Position numbers and translations under genes: made by a program. Under the pieces are notes generated by a model. It had not been told where the DNA came from and did not search any database. It worked only from the letters and a program-made list of their open reading frames with translations. 64,000 bases of DNA from JAGWBJ01 sp964291465 (GTDB lineage Bacteria > Chloroflexota > Dehalococcoidia > Lucifugimonadales > JAGWBF01), in the NCBI GenBank assembly GCA_964291465.2, contig OZ219941.1, positions 1-64,000 on the forward strand, in the 5' to 3' direction. This document shows, one piece after another, positions 53,754 through 62,528 of the stretch. The stretch's first letter is position 1. The number at the start of each line of letters is the position of its first letter.

Positions 53754-56700
53754 CTAGCCCCAGTTCTTGGCCTTGGGCAGGGGGTAGGGGGCTTCCATGC
53801 TCTCGATGTGGGAGGCGACGACGTTCATGGAGCCCTCGCGCCGTGAGACTGTGCCGCGCACCTTCAGCACTGGCTCCCTTATCACCAAGCGGTAGCGTTC
53901 GAAGACGTCCGGCCATACTATCAGGGGGACGTGGCCGAACTCGTCCTCCAGAGTGATGAACACGGCCCTGGCGCTGGGGTGCTGTCTGCGAATGACGAGG
54001 CCCGCGACGGTGACGCGCGCGCCTTCCTCCGTCTCCACCGCCTGGTCGCTGGGCAGCACCTCCGGTCCGACGTGGGGCCTCAGGTAGGCCATGAAGTGGC
54101 CCGCGGGGTGCAGGCCCATGGTCCGGTACTCGGCCAGCATCGCCTCCCACCCGCCCAGGGGCGGCAGGTCGGCCATGTCCTGGTCCACGGATAGGGGGAG
54201 GGCGAGCTGGGAGCCGGCGGGCCGGTACCTCAACCCCACCTCCCACAGGGCTGACCTGCGGTCGGGGACGAGGGAGTCGAATGCGCCGGACATGACCAGG
54301 CCCTCCAGGGCCTCTCGCCGGAGGCCGGTGCGGGTCATGGCGTCGGCCAGGCTGTCGAAGGGCCCCCGGCGCCGGCGGGCCTGGAGCACGGCGCCGGCGC
54401 CCGACTCCCCCAGCCCCTTTACGCCGAGGAGGCCCAGCAGGAGCGCGTCGCCTGCGATGGTGCACTCGGCCAGGCTCTCGTTCACGTCGGGGTTCAGGAC
54501 GGCTATTCCGTGGCGCTTGGCGTCCTCCTTCAGAGTCTCCAGGTTGTAGAACCCCATGGGCTGCTGGTTGAAGATGGCGACGAAGAACTCCAGGGGGTAG
54601 TAGAACTTCATCCAGGCCATCTGGTAGGCCGTTACGCCGAAGGCGAAGGCGTGGGACTCGGGGAACATGTACTGGCCCGAGAACTTCCCGAATATCTTGC
54701 GGACGACGTGCTCGGGGACGTTTCTTTCGGCCGCTCCCCTGGCGAACTTCTCCCAGTACATCCGGACCTGGGCCCCGTTGTTGTTCCGCCCGAAGGTGCG
54801 GCGGAGGTCGTCGGCCTCCCTGGGGCTGAAGCCCGCGACGTCCATGGCAAGCTGGTTGACCTGGTCCTGGAACAGGATTATTCCCAGGGTCCTTGCCAGG
54901 GCGCGCTCCTCCAGGGGGTGGTCGAAGCTCCAGGGCGCTCCGTAGGCGTGCCTCCGCACGAACTCGCTGACGCCGTTGTTGGCCCCGACGCCGGGCCTGA
55001 CTGCCGCCACCTCGTAGGCCATCTCGGTGAGGTTGCGGGGCTTGATGCGGTTGACGGTCTGCATCTGGGCCGCCGACTCCACCTGGAAGATGCCTATGGT
55101 GTCGGCCCTGTGGATGGAGTCGTAGACCTTGGGGTCCTCGAAGTCGATGCGGGACAGGTCCACCGAGCGGCCGGTGCGGTCCTCGATGAGGCCGAGGGCC
55201 TCCTGCATCTGGGAGAGGGCGCCCAGGGCGAGGAAGTCTATCTTGACGAAGCCGGCGTCGTCTATGCTGTCCCTGTCCCAGTGGCAAATGTAGCGGCCGT
55301 CTATGGCCCCCGGCTGGACGGGCACCATGTCTATGAGGGGTGAGGAGCCTATCACCATGCCCCCCGGGTGCTGGGCCAGGTACTTGGGGAAGCCCTCGAG
55401 CTGGCCGGACATGTCCAGCAGGTCTCTCCATACGGGGGCGTCCACCTTGTGCCGGAAGTCGGAGAGGAGCTGCATCTCGGACCTGAGGCTCTCGGCGTGC
55501 CGGGTATCGACCCGTTTGGCCAGCTTGTCCACGTCCTCGGAGGGGAGGCCCAGGGCCTTGCCGAGGTCGCGGAGGGCGCCCTTCATCTTGTAGGTGCTGA
55601 TCATGCCCGTGAGGGCGGCGTGGTCCCAGCCCCACTTTTCGTGCACCCGCTTGATGAGCTCCTCCCTGATGTCCCGGGGGAAGTCCAGGTCTATGTCGGG
55701 CACCGCTCCTATCTCGTCGTTCAGGAAGCGGTCCAGGGAGAGGTCGAACTCCAGGGGGTCTATGTGGGAGAGGCCGATGAGGTAGCCCACCAGCATGGCC
55801 ACCGATGAGCCCCTGCCCCTGCCGGGGGGCCTCTCCTCGACGGGCACCTCCCGGTCCCCTATGCCCAGGTCGGCCATCACCTGGTGGGCTATACCGATGA
55901 TGTCGTGGTAGATGAGGAAGAAGCCGGCGAGGTTGTGCCTCCGGACCAGGCGGAACTCCTCTTCCAGCCGCTCCAGGACCCTGGATGTCATGGGACGGTA
56001 CTTGCGCTCGGCCGCCTCGCGGCAGAGCTTTTCCAGGTAGCTCTGGGGGGTGTGGCCGTGGGGCACCGGGTAGTCTGGGAACTCGTAGCCCAGGTTCCGG
56101 GTCAGGTGGAAGGTGCACCGTTCTGCTATCTCCCCGGAGGTCCGGATAGCCTCCGGCACGTCCTGGAACAGGCGCTCCATGTCCGCGGGGGACTTGAGGT
56201 GGAAGTTGGAGTTGGGGCGGCGCTCCCTGTGGCTCTCCTCCAGGGTCTTCCTGTGGCGTATGGCCACCAGGGCGTCCTGAAGCCGGTGCCGTTGGGGAAC
56301 GTGGTAGTGGACGTTGTTGGTGGCCACCACCGGGACTCCCATCCGGCGGGCCAGCCGGTGCAGGAGCCTGTTTCGCCGGGTGTCGCCGTGGACCAGGTTC
56401 TGCTGGAGCTCGACGAACACGTTGGCCGTCCCGAAGACCTCCAGGTATCCCCGTAGCTCCTCCTGCGCCTCTTTCCACCGGCCGTCGACCAGCAGGGAGG
56501 GCACCCTGCCCCTGGGGCAGCCGGTGAGCAGTATGAGCCCCTCGGCGTGGCCGGCAAGGCGCCTGGGGTCGAGGGCCGGGTCGCGGCGGCCGCCGGCGAT
56601 CCGTGAGTAGGTGACGAGTCTGCACAGGTTGCCGTATCCCTTGCGGGTCTCGACCAGGAGGGTCAGGTGGGAGCCGTCCGCGAGGGTGACCTCCGCGCCG

Positions 56701-56885
56701 GTGATGGGCTGTATGTCGAGGCTGGCGGCGATGCGGGCAAACTGCATGGCCCCGCACAGGTTGTCGTGGTCCGTGAGGGCCAGGGCGGGGTAGCCCAGCT
56801 CCCTGGCCCGCATGAGAAGCTCCTCCAGGGAGGAGGCGCCCTCCTGGAAGGAGTAGTTGCTGTGGCAGTGGAGCTCGGTGTACAT
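53754..56885 (-). CDS. dnaE2: error-prone DNA polymerase III alpha subunit
   Basis: Translesion/mutagenesis polymerase of the C family (1043 residues). The N-terminal PHP domain starts YTELHCHSNYSFQEGASS. The catalytic motif PDIDLDFP is in the palm, followed by HEKWGWDHAALTGMISTYKMKGALRDLGKALG. The C-terminus is KAKNWG. Length and the PHP start fit DnaE2 rather than replicative DnaE1. It is the third gene after an ImuB-like Y-family protein and a DUF6504 protein, as in the mutasome operon. An ImuA gene is not present. Confidence 0.92.
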   Translation of the reverse strand: MYTELHCHSNYSFQEGASSLEELLMRARELGYPALALTDHDNLCGAMQFARIAASLDIQPITGAEVTLADGSHLTLLVETRKGYGNLCRLVTYSRIAGGRRDPALDPRRLAGHAEGLILLTGCPRGRVPSLLVDGRWKEAQEELRGYLEVFGTANVFVELQQNLVHGDTRRNRLLHRLARRMGVPVVATNNVHYHVPQRHRLQDALVAIRHRKTLEESHRERRPNSNFHLKSPADMERLFQDVPEAIRTSGEIAERCTFHLTRNLGYEFPDYPVPHGHTPQSYLEKLCREAAERKYRPMTSRVLERLEEEFRLVRRHNLAGFFLIYHDIIGIAHQVMADLGIGDREVPVEERPPGRGRGSSVAMLVGYLIGLSHIDPLEFDLSLDRFLNDEIGAVPDIDLDFPRDIREELIKRVHEKWGWDHAALTGMISTYKMKGALRDLGKALGLPSEDVDKLAKRVDTRHAESLRSEMQLLSDFRHKVDAPVWRDLLDMSGQLEGFPKYLAQHPGGMVIGSSPLIDMVPVQPGAIDGRYICHWDRDSIDDAGFVKIDFLALGALSQMQEALGLIEDRTGRSVDLSRIDFEDPKVYDSIHRADTIGIFQVESAAQMQTVNRIKPRNLTEMAYEVAAVRPGVGANNGVSEFVRRHAYGAPWSFDHPLEERALARTLGIILFQDQVNQLAMDVAGFSPREADDLRRTFGRNNNGAQVRMYWEKFARGAAERNVPEHVVRKIFGKFSGQYMFPESHAFAFGVTAYQMAWMKFYYPLEFFVAIFNQQPMGFYNLETLKEDAKRHGIAVLNPDVNESLAECTIAGDALLLGLLGVKGLGESGAGAVLQARRRRGPFDSLADAMTRTGLRREALEGLVMSGAFDSLVPDRRSALWEVGLRYRPAGSQLALPLSVDQDMADLPPLGGWEAMLAEYRTMGLHPAGHFMAYLRPHVGPEVLPSDQAVETEEGARVTVAGLVIRRQHPSARAVFITLEDEFGHVPLIVWPDVFERYRLVIREPVLKVRGTVSRREGSMNVVASHIESMEAPYPLPKAKNWG

Positions 56886-56913
56886 GACGTCCGGGACCGG
56901 GCAGGGCCGCTAC

Positions 56914-57201
56914 CTATGCCCGCTGCCTGTACCAGCGGCCGGTCAGGATGTCGCGAAAGAGGGTCATACCGGGCCCGTCCTCGGTGGCGACCCTGTAGTA
57001 CCGCCTGGAGATGGGGGCGCTCCTCCACCACTCGTCGGCCAGCTCCCACACGTCCTCCACTGAGGCTATCTTCAGCCACCGGCGGCCCACGAGCACGGCG
57101 AGGGGCTCCCGGCGGCAGTCTTCCTCGACGGTAAGGGGGTCGGGGAGGTTCAGGGCTCGAATTGGACCAGGGCCAGCCGTCTTTCCGGAATTCTCGACCA
57201 C
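56914..57201 (-). CDS. DUF6504-like mutasome-associated protein
   Basis: A small protein of up to 95 residues with PLAVLVGRRWLKIASVEDVWELADEWWRS and RRYYRVATEDGPGMTLFRDILTGRWY, the pattern of a family regularly encoded between ImuB-like proteins and DnaE2. GTG 57201 overlaps the end of the repaired imuB gene by 52 bp; a start nearer to LNLPDPLTVEED would leave only the conserved part. It lies 28 bp from dnaE2. Its role is unknown, perhaps bridging the two polymerases. Confidence 0.7.
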   Translation of the reverse strand: MVENSGKTAGPGPIRALNLPDPLTVEEDCRREPLAVLVGRRWLKIASVEDVWELADEWWRSAPISRRYYRVATEDGPGMTLFRDILTGRWYRQRA

Positions 57202-58333
57202 GGCTCCAGCTCCATTACCTTGTATACGGGGGTTTGGTGCGCAGGCGCGCCTCGAGCTGCCTCATGGTCTCCCGAAGCTGCTCCCGCTTTCGGACGTCGG
57301 GCAGGAGGCTGGACTGTATGCCCGAGTCTCCCGTGACCCCCGAGACGGTCAGGCGGAGGTCCTCCAGGGGACCGGGAAGCCGGACCGTCTCCAGCCAGCT
57401 TTCGATGGTGGAAAGGGCCCTGTCCCCGGCGCCGACGGGGTTCTTGAAGGCGAAGGTCTTTCTCCACGGAGGCCTGTTCATGACCCTGCCCTCGACGAAC
57501 ATCGAGCGGACGTAGCGGCCCCGGACGACGGGGTGGGCGAAGACCCTGGCCAGGAGCATCTCAGCGGCCGGCAACAGGGCGGAAAGGGTCGTGGCGGGGG
57601 AGGGGAATGTCACCGACTCGCTCACCACGTCCTCCCGGCGCACGGCGTCGAGCCGGCTGCGGTCGATGCCGTTGGACAGCTCCCAGGCGACTCTGCCTTC
57701 GGGGCCAAGCTGGGCCTGGAGGGCGCCGACGTGCAGGGAAGCCACCTGCCCCATGGTGTGAAGGCCGAAGCCGTGGAGCCGCGTCCTGCTGTCCCAGCCT
57801 ATGGGGAGGAGGTCCACCGTGACGTCCTTCAGGAAGTCCGCCGCGTCCTCGGGGACTTTGGTCACCTGTCCATCCCGGCCCGTCACGGCGGCCACGTATG
57901 CCGGGTACTTCGCCCCGGCCAGGCCGATGCGGGGGCCGTACCCTTCGGGCATCCCGTTCAACAGGGCGGTCATGGTGCGGGCCTCGCCGCCGTAGATGTC
58001 CTCGAGCCCGTGAACGCCCACGTATGCGCGGCCCAGGTCCGCTCTCTCGACCAGGGGGCTTCGCTGCAGCAGCGAGTCCACGATCCTGTCGAACACCGCG
58101 TGGTAGTAGGGCTGGTCCGCCTCGATGAGGGCGGCATTCTTGCACCGGGAGACGGCCTCCTGGAGGGGCATGCCGGCCGCGGCTCCCACCTCGGGGGAGG
58201 AGTCCAGCACGCGGGGGCCGCGGCCCGAATCGGCGAACACGATTGCCGGCCCGCCCCCGAGCTCGGCGTGCCGTTTCATCTCGGCCTTGAGGGGGAGGTG
58301 GGTTATCAGCGCGCAGGCGATCTTGGCGGTCAT
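57150..58333 (-). CDS. imuB: ImuB-like Y-family polymerase (3' frameshift)
   Basis: Y-family protein of the mutasome. The acidic residues that bind catalytic metals are absent: the position of the first Asp reads ALITHLPL and the SIDE motif reads ADLGRAYVG, so it is probably a non-catalytic adaptor as in ImuB. The apparent frame ends RTKPPYTR. Adding one base to the G-run at 57228-57232 gives KPPVYKVMELEPWSRIPERRLALVQFEP, a typical C-terminus for these proteins (394 residues). ATG 58333 is preferred; an ATG at 58357 lies inside the operator palindrome. Confidence 0.85.
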
Positions 58334-58352
58334 TTTGGGAGTCGGGTGCAGC

Positions 58353-58401
58353 GGCATTAGAAACGTACATAAGTTCTAATGCCAATGGCCGGGAATGTCA
58401 A
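58353..58401 (-). promoter_or_regulatory. promoter with palindromic operator upstream of imuB (SOS-box candidate)
   Basis: On the minus strand TTGACA (58396-58401), a 17-bp spacer and TAGAAC (58373-58378) form a promoter. A perfect inverted repeat with 10-bp arms GGCATTAGAA/TTCTAATGCC and an 11-bp centre (58353-58383) covers the -10 and start site. The centre includes GAACTTATGTAC, one mismatch from a Gram-positive LexA box GAAC-N4-GTTC. Confidence 0.65.
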
Positions 58402-58462
58402 GGGGCGTTTGCCCGATGGGGGAGGGGCGCTTCCAGGCGGAGACGTGAAGGGGAAGTCCACG

Positions 58463-58501
58463 CCCCCACTCCTGGATTCCGGCCTTCGCCGGAAAGACGG
58501 G
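58463..58501. repeat. dispersed palindromic repeat
   Basis: CTCCTGGATTCCGGCCTTCG followed by CCGGAAAGACGG, the best-formed copy of the window-wide intergenic family. It occupies the 222-bp gap between imuB and the cupin gene, which otherwise shows nothing. Confidence 0.8.
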
Positions 58502-58605
58502 AGGGAGGGCTCCTCGCCTATGCCGTCCGTCGTGTCATGCCGCCGCGCATGCCTGGAATGGCGCGCGGCGTGCTTGGAAAGGGGTGTTGCCGGTGGCCTC
58601 GGGCC

Positions 58606-58980
58606 CTACGTCCCCTGGCGGGAGCGGCCGTTGTTCTGGGGGGTCTGGGGTGTGGCGGCCTCGCTGGGACCCTTCAGCTCGATGAGTATCTGGTTGTGGG
58701 GGATGTCGTTGACATTGGTGATCACGTGCTCGACGCCGTCGCCTACGGCCGTGTACTGCACGTAGTGCTTGTCGTACTCTCGCGTCTCCTCCCCCCGGCC
58801 GGCGCGTTTGGAGTGTATCTTGCTTGGGGTGGTGTAGCAGTAGACGTAGTCGTGGTCGTGCCTGTGGTACTCGCACGACTCCCCGGGCTGAAGGGTCATG
58901 CTCCAGACCCGGATGCGGTCGTTCTCGAAGAGCAGCTCGTCTCCCACGTTCCTGGACACCTCGCCGTGAGTGGTCGCCAT
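58606..58980 (-). CDS. cupin-fold protein
   Basis: A 124-residue single-domain cupin. VWSMTLQPGESCEYHRHDHDYVYCY gives the first metal motif (His-x-His-x-His), and VEHVITNVNDIPHNQILIELKG the second half. GGAGG precedes ATG 58980; longer upstream reading lacks conservation. It may act as a small dioxygenase, isomerase or binding protein, and the sequence does not say which. It has no operon partners. Confidence 0.78.
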   Translation of the reverse strand: MATTHGEVSRNVGDELLFENDRIRVWSMTLQPGESCEYHRHDHDYVYCYTTPSKIHSKRAGRGEETREYDKHYVQYTAVGDGVEHVITNVNDIPHNQILIELKGPSEAATPQTPQNNGRSRQGT

Positions 58981-59208
58981 GGCAGCCTCCTCCGTATGGC
59001 CAACGTATTCGGGTGCGGGCCGGGCGCGTCCGCGCGTCCATCCATGGGCCCCGACGCTGGGATGGTACCGGGAGTGCCGGAGGGTGTCAACTTGCTTGAC
59101 ATCCCTGGGCATCTAGCCTACCGTGTTAGTGACACGTACCATGAGCGTCCAACGTGTCTGATTGGTGGCAGGGGAGCCGCCCCGCCCCTCTGAGCGAATG
59201 AACCGGCT

Positions 59209-59481
59209 ATGGCTACGTTAGAACACCCGATCACCCGCTCCGAGCTTCAAGAGGAGCTTCAGCAACTCCGCAGTGAGATTCGCGGGGAGCTTCAGGAGCT
59301 CCGCGAGGATTTTCGAAGGGAGCTAGGACAGCTTCGCGAGGAGTTTCGGGACCACTACGCCACGAAGGCCGATCTGGCACAACTGGAGACCCGTCTAACC
59401 AAGTGGATGATCGGCCTGATGGCCGGGTCGATTGCCATCGCGTCCACCATCGCTCTCCTGGTGCAGAGGCTTGCCGGCTAG
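59209..59481 (+). CDS. short coiled-coil membrane protein
   Basis: A 90-residue protein with a heptad-rich N-terminal coiled coil (residues 10-50, with repeats of ELQELREDFRREL type) and one C-terminal membrane helix (about 67-88, IGLMAGSIAIASTIALLVQ). This resembles DUF1640/CCDC90-like small anchored coiled coils. Function unknown. Confidence 0.65.
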   Translation: MATLEHPITRSELQEELQQLRSEIRGELQELREDFRRELGQLREEFRDHYATKADLAQLETRLTKWMIGLMAGSIAIASTIALLVQRLAG

Positions 59482-59683
59482 GAGCCGCACGGCCGACAGG
59501 ACCTAGACGCACCCCTCAGCGCTACCTTGCCTTCCAGCGTGAAGCGCTTTCCCGTCACGTCTCTCTCATTGTGCGTAACGGCCTGGGTTGGATTCTACCA
59601 GGGTCGTTAGCCCATGGGTCCCGTGCTGGAACCGTGGGCGCCGGTGGTACAATGGTCGAAAGTCTTGCGGAAGGCGGTGTGCC

Positions 59684-61996
59684 ATGACATCCAACGTAGT
59701 GCTCTCCAGCCAGGACTACCGGGTCGTGGGCACGCGGCCCATACGCCACGACGGGGCGGACAAGGTGGCCGGCCGGGCGCGGTACGCCGCCGACGTGGCC
59801 CTGCCCGGTCTTCTCCACGGCAAGATACTGCGAAGCCCCCACGCCCACGCGCGGATCAAGTCCATCGACGCCAGGCGGGCCCTGGCGCTGAAGGGCGTGA
59901 GGGCGGTCGTGACGGCCGCCGACCTGCCGGAGACCTCGGCCAGCCTGGCGGACCTGGAGGAGGGGGCCATGGTGAACTACGGCTTCTACAGCCGCAACGT
60001 GATGGCCCGGGAGAAGGCCCTGTACCGCGGCCACGCGGTGGCGGCGGTGGCCGCCGTCGACCCGCAGACGGCCGAGGAGGCGTTGGGCCTGCTGGACGTG
60101 GAGTACGAGGTGCTCCCGCCGGTGCTGAACGCCCGGGACGCCATGGCCGAGGGCGCCCCCATCCTCCACGAGAGGCTCCTGACCATGTCCAGCCCGGCCT
60201 TCCGGGTAGGCGGATACGGCGACGAGGACACGCCCGAGGGCACCAACGTGGCGAACCACTTCGAGTTCAGGCTGGGGGACCCGGAGGAGGGGTTCCGGCA
60301 GGCCGACGTGGTCGTGGAGCGGGAGTACCACACCAGGCCCGTGCACCAGGGATACATAGAGCCCCACTCGGCCACGGCCAGGTGGAGCAGTGACGGCACG
60401 GTGACCATCTGGACCAGCAGCCAGGGCCACTTTGCCCTGCGGGACCACACGGCCACCATCATGGGCCTGCCCGTGTCCAAGGTGACGATCATCCCCATGG
60501 AGATCGGCGGCGGGTTCGGGGGGAAGGGCCAGGGGGGCTGCTACATCGAGCCCGTGGTCGCCGCCCTCTCCCGGAAGACGGCCCAGCCGGTGAAGCTGAC
60601 CATGAGCCGGGCGGAGGTGTTCGAGGGGACGGGCCCCACCTCGGCCAGCCACATCCGGGTGAAGATGGGGGCGACGCGTGAGGGCCGGATCACGGCGGCG
60701 GAGGCCAGCCTGACCTACGAGGCGGGGGCCTTCCCGGGCTCGCCGGCGCCCTCGGGCTGCCGGACTATATTCGGCCCCTACGACGTGGACAACGTGTACA
60801 TCGAGGGGTACGACGTGGTGGTCAACACCCAGAAGGCCGCCGCCTACCGGGCGCCCGGGTCTCCCGCGGCCGCCTTCGCCGCCGAGACGGTGGTGGACGA
60901 GCTGTGCCGGGAGCTGAAGATGGACCCCATAGAATTCCGCTTGCTGAATGCCTCCAGGGAGGGGACCAGGCAGGCGGCGGGCCCGGCCTTCCGGCGCATC
61001 GGCAACGTCGAGATGCTCCAGGCCGCCAAGGACCACCCCCACTCGTCGGCCCCACTGGAGGGGCCGAACCGCGGGCGGGGAGTGGCCAACGGAGCCTGGT
61101 TCAACGGGACGGGGCCGGCAAGCGCCATCGCCGGGGTGAACGCCGACGGCACCGTGAGCCTGGTGGAGGGGTCCCCGGACATCGGGGGGAGCCGGGCCGT
61201 CGCCGCCATGCACCTGGCCGAGGCGCTGGGCATCGCCCCCGAGGACGTGACGCCCACCATCGCGGACACCGATTCCATCGGGTACAGCTCCGGGGCCGGC
61301 GGGAGCGGCGTGACCTTCAAGACGGGGAGGGCCTGCTACGAGGCCGCCCTGGACGTCCGGCGTCAGATGATAGAGCGGGCGGCGGCCATCTGGGACGTGT
61401 CCCCGGAGGACGTGGACTACGTGGACGCGGTCCTGAGGCACAGGTCGGACCCGGAGCTGAGCATGACCTTCAAGGAGGTGGCCGCCCAGCTCAACTCCAC
61501 GGGAGGGCCCATCGTGGGACGGGCCACGGTCAACCCCGCGGGGGTCGGGCCGGCCTTCGCCTTCCACATGGTGGACGTGGAGGTGGACCCGGAGACGGGC
61601 AAGGTGGACATCCTGCGCTATACGGCCCTCCAGGACGTGGGCAAGGCGGTCCACCCGGGCTACGTGGAGGGGCAGATGCAGGGTGGAGCCGTGCAGGGCA
61701 TCGGCTGGGCGTTGAACGAGGAGTACATCTTCAACGCCGATGGCAGGATGATGAACCCCAACTTCCTGGACTATCGGATGCCCATAAGTCTGGACCTGCC
61801 CATGATCGACACGGTTATAGTGGAGGTGGCCAATCCGGGCCACCCGTACGGTGTCCGCGGGGTGGGGGAGGTGTGCATCGTGCCCCCGATGGCGGCCGTG
61901 GCCAACGCCATCCACGACGCGGTGGGGGTCCGCATGACGGAGCTCCCCATGAGCCCGGCGAGGGTGCTGGAGGCCCTTTGGGAGAGGGGGGAGTAG
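59684..61996 (+). CDS. molybdenum hydroxylase large subunit (xanthine dehydrogenase/CO-dehydrogenase family)
   Basis: Molybdopterin-binding catalytic subunit (770 residues) of a xanthine oxidase-family enzyme. Motifs include GRARYAADVALPGLLHGKILRSPHAHARI, QGHFALRDHTATIMGLP, the MGGGFGGK-type IGGGFGGKGQGG, AYRAPGSPAAAF (substrate/cofactor side) and the catalytic Glu in RGVGEVCIVPP. ATG 59684 begins just before the conserved domain; the upstream open frame is not conserved. The usual iron-sulfur and FAD subunits are not adjacent, so partners must come from elsewhere or it works as a solo subunit. A TACAAT box lies at about 59648. Confidence 0.9.
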   Translation: MTSNVVLSSQDYRVVGTRPIRHDGADKVAGRARYAADVALPGLLHGKILRSPHAHARIKSIDARRALALKGVRAVVTAADLPETSASLADLEEGAMVNYGFYSRNVMAREKALYRGHAVAAVAAVDPQTAEEALGLLDVEYEVLPPVLNARDAMAEGAPILHERLLTMSSPAFRVGGYGDEDTPEGTNVANHFEFRLGDPEEGFRQADVVVEREYHTRPVHQGYIEPHSATARWSSDGTVTIWTSSQGHFALRDHTATIMGLPVSKVTIIPMEIGGGFGGKGQGGCYIEPVVAALSRKTAQPVKLTMSRAEVFEGTGPTSASHIRVKMGATREGRITAAEASLTYEAGAFPGSPAPSGCRTIFGPYDVDNVYIEGYDVVVNTQKAAAYRAPGSPAAAFAAETVVDELCRELKMDPIEFRLLNASREGTRQAAGPAFRRIGNVEMLQAAKDHPHSSAPLEGPNRGRGVANGAWFNGTGPASAIAGVNADGTVSLVEGSPDIGGSRAVAAMHLAEALGIAPEDVTPTIADTDSIGYSSGAGGSGVTFKTGRACYEAALDVRRQMIERAAAIWDVSPEDVDYVDAVLRHRSDPELSMTFKEVAAQLNSTGGPIVGRATVNPAGVGPAFAFHMVDVEVDPETGKVDILRYTALQDVGKAVHPGYVEGQMQGGAVQGIGWALNEEYIFNADGRMMNPNFLDYRMPISLDLPMIDTVIVEVANPGHPYGVRGVGEVCIVPPMAAVANAIHDAVGVRMTELPMSPARVLEALWERGE

Positions 61997-62052
61997 GCCC
62001 GGCGGCGGCTTCCCGCCCGACCTGTCATGCCATGAATGCGCTTGCAGCACCC

Positions 62053-62127
62053 CTCTCCGTCATTCCCGCGTAAGCGGGAATCCACGTCCACCCCACGCCT
62101 GGGTCCCGGCCTTCGCCGGGACGACGA
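62053..62127. repeat. two dispersed palindromic repeats
   Basis: GTCATTCCCGCG-TAAG-CGGGAATCCACG is followed directly by CCTGGGTCCCGGCCTTCG and its inverted half, the latter from the window-wide family. Confidence 0.8.
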
Positions 62128-62160
62128 GTCCGGTGGTGCCGAAGAGGGCCCCGCCAGCCT

Positions 62161-62188
62161 TTGCACGGCCGGACGGCGGGTGTATAGT
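62161..62188 (+). promoter_or_regulatory. promoter for the small membrane-protein/arsM unit
   Basis: TTGCAC and TATAGT are separated by 16 bp, about 40 bp upstream of the small gene that starts at 62227. Confidence 0.55.
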
Positions 62189-62226
62189 TAGTAGTGGGTA
62201 GCTACCAACTGGAGGGTGATGTCCCC

Positions 62227-62421
62227 ATGATGTCGCCAGGACCGGGGAACGACTTTCTCATCCAACGGCTCAAGCAGCTCCGCAAGGAGAAGGAGAGTGA
62301 CGTGCGGCCCCGGAGCAGGCGCCACATCGGGCCGTTCGGAGGGGAGACGTCTTTTGCCCTCCTGGGAATCGTAGGCATCGGCTGCGCCATCGTACTGGTA
62401 CTCGTGGAGTATCTGCTCTAG
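62227..62421 (+). CDS. small membrane protein with duplicated 3' end
   Basis: A 64-residue protein with a basic N-terminal half (QRLKQLRKEKESDVRPRSRRH) and one C-terminal helix (SFALLGIVGIGCAIVLVLVEYLL). GGAGGGTGAT precedes the ATG pair at 62227/62230. The last 75 bp, including the stop, are repeated immediately downstream. Function unknown; arsM-like gene follows 107 bp later. Confidence 0.6.
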   Translation: MMSPGPGNDFLIQRLKQLRKEKESDVRPRSRRHIGPFGGETSFALLGIVGIGCAIVLVLVEYLL

Positions 62422-62505
62422 CAAAGGGGCGCCCTCCTGGGAATCGTGGGCATCGGCTGCGCCATCGTGCTGGTGGTCGTGGAGTACCTGCTCTAGCAAA
62501 GGGGT
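62356..62505. repeat. 75-bp in-frame tandem duplication
   Basis: Two adjacent 75-bp copies, each ending ...CTGCTCTAGCAAAGGGG. They differ at about five positions, nearly all third-codon positions, so the second copy still reads GIVGIGCAIVLVVVEYLL in the same frame after the first stop. Confidence 0.9.
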
Positions 62506-62528
62506 TTTAGCGAAGGAGGCGTCTCGGC

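Noticed and set aside
57150..57467. Independent small gene downstream of imuB
   Set aside because: Its C-terminal part (PWSRIPERRLALV) is the normal end of ImuB-like proteins, joined by a one-base repair; the upstream part is a shadow frame.
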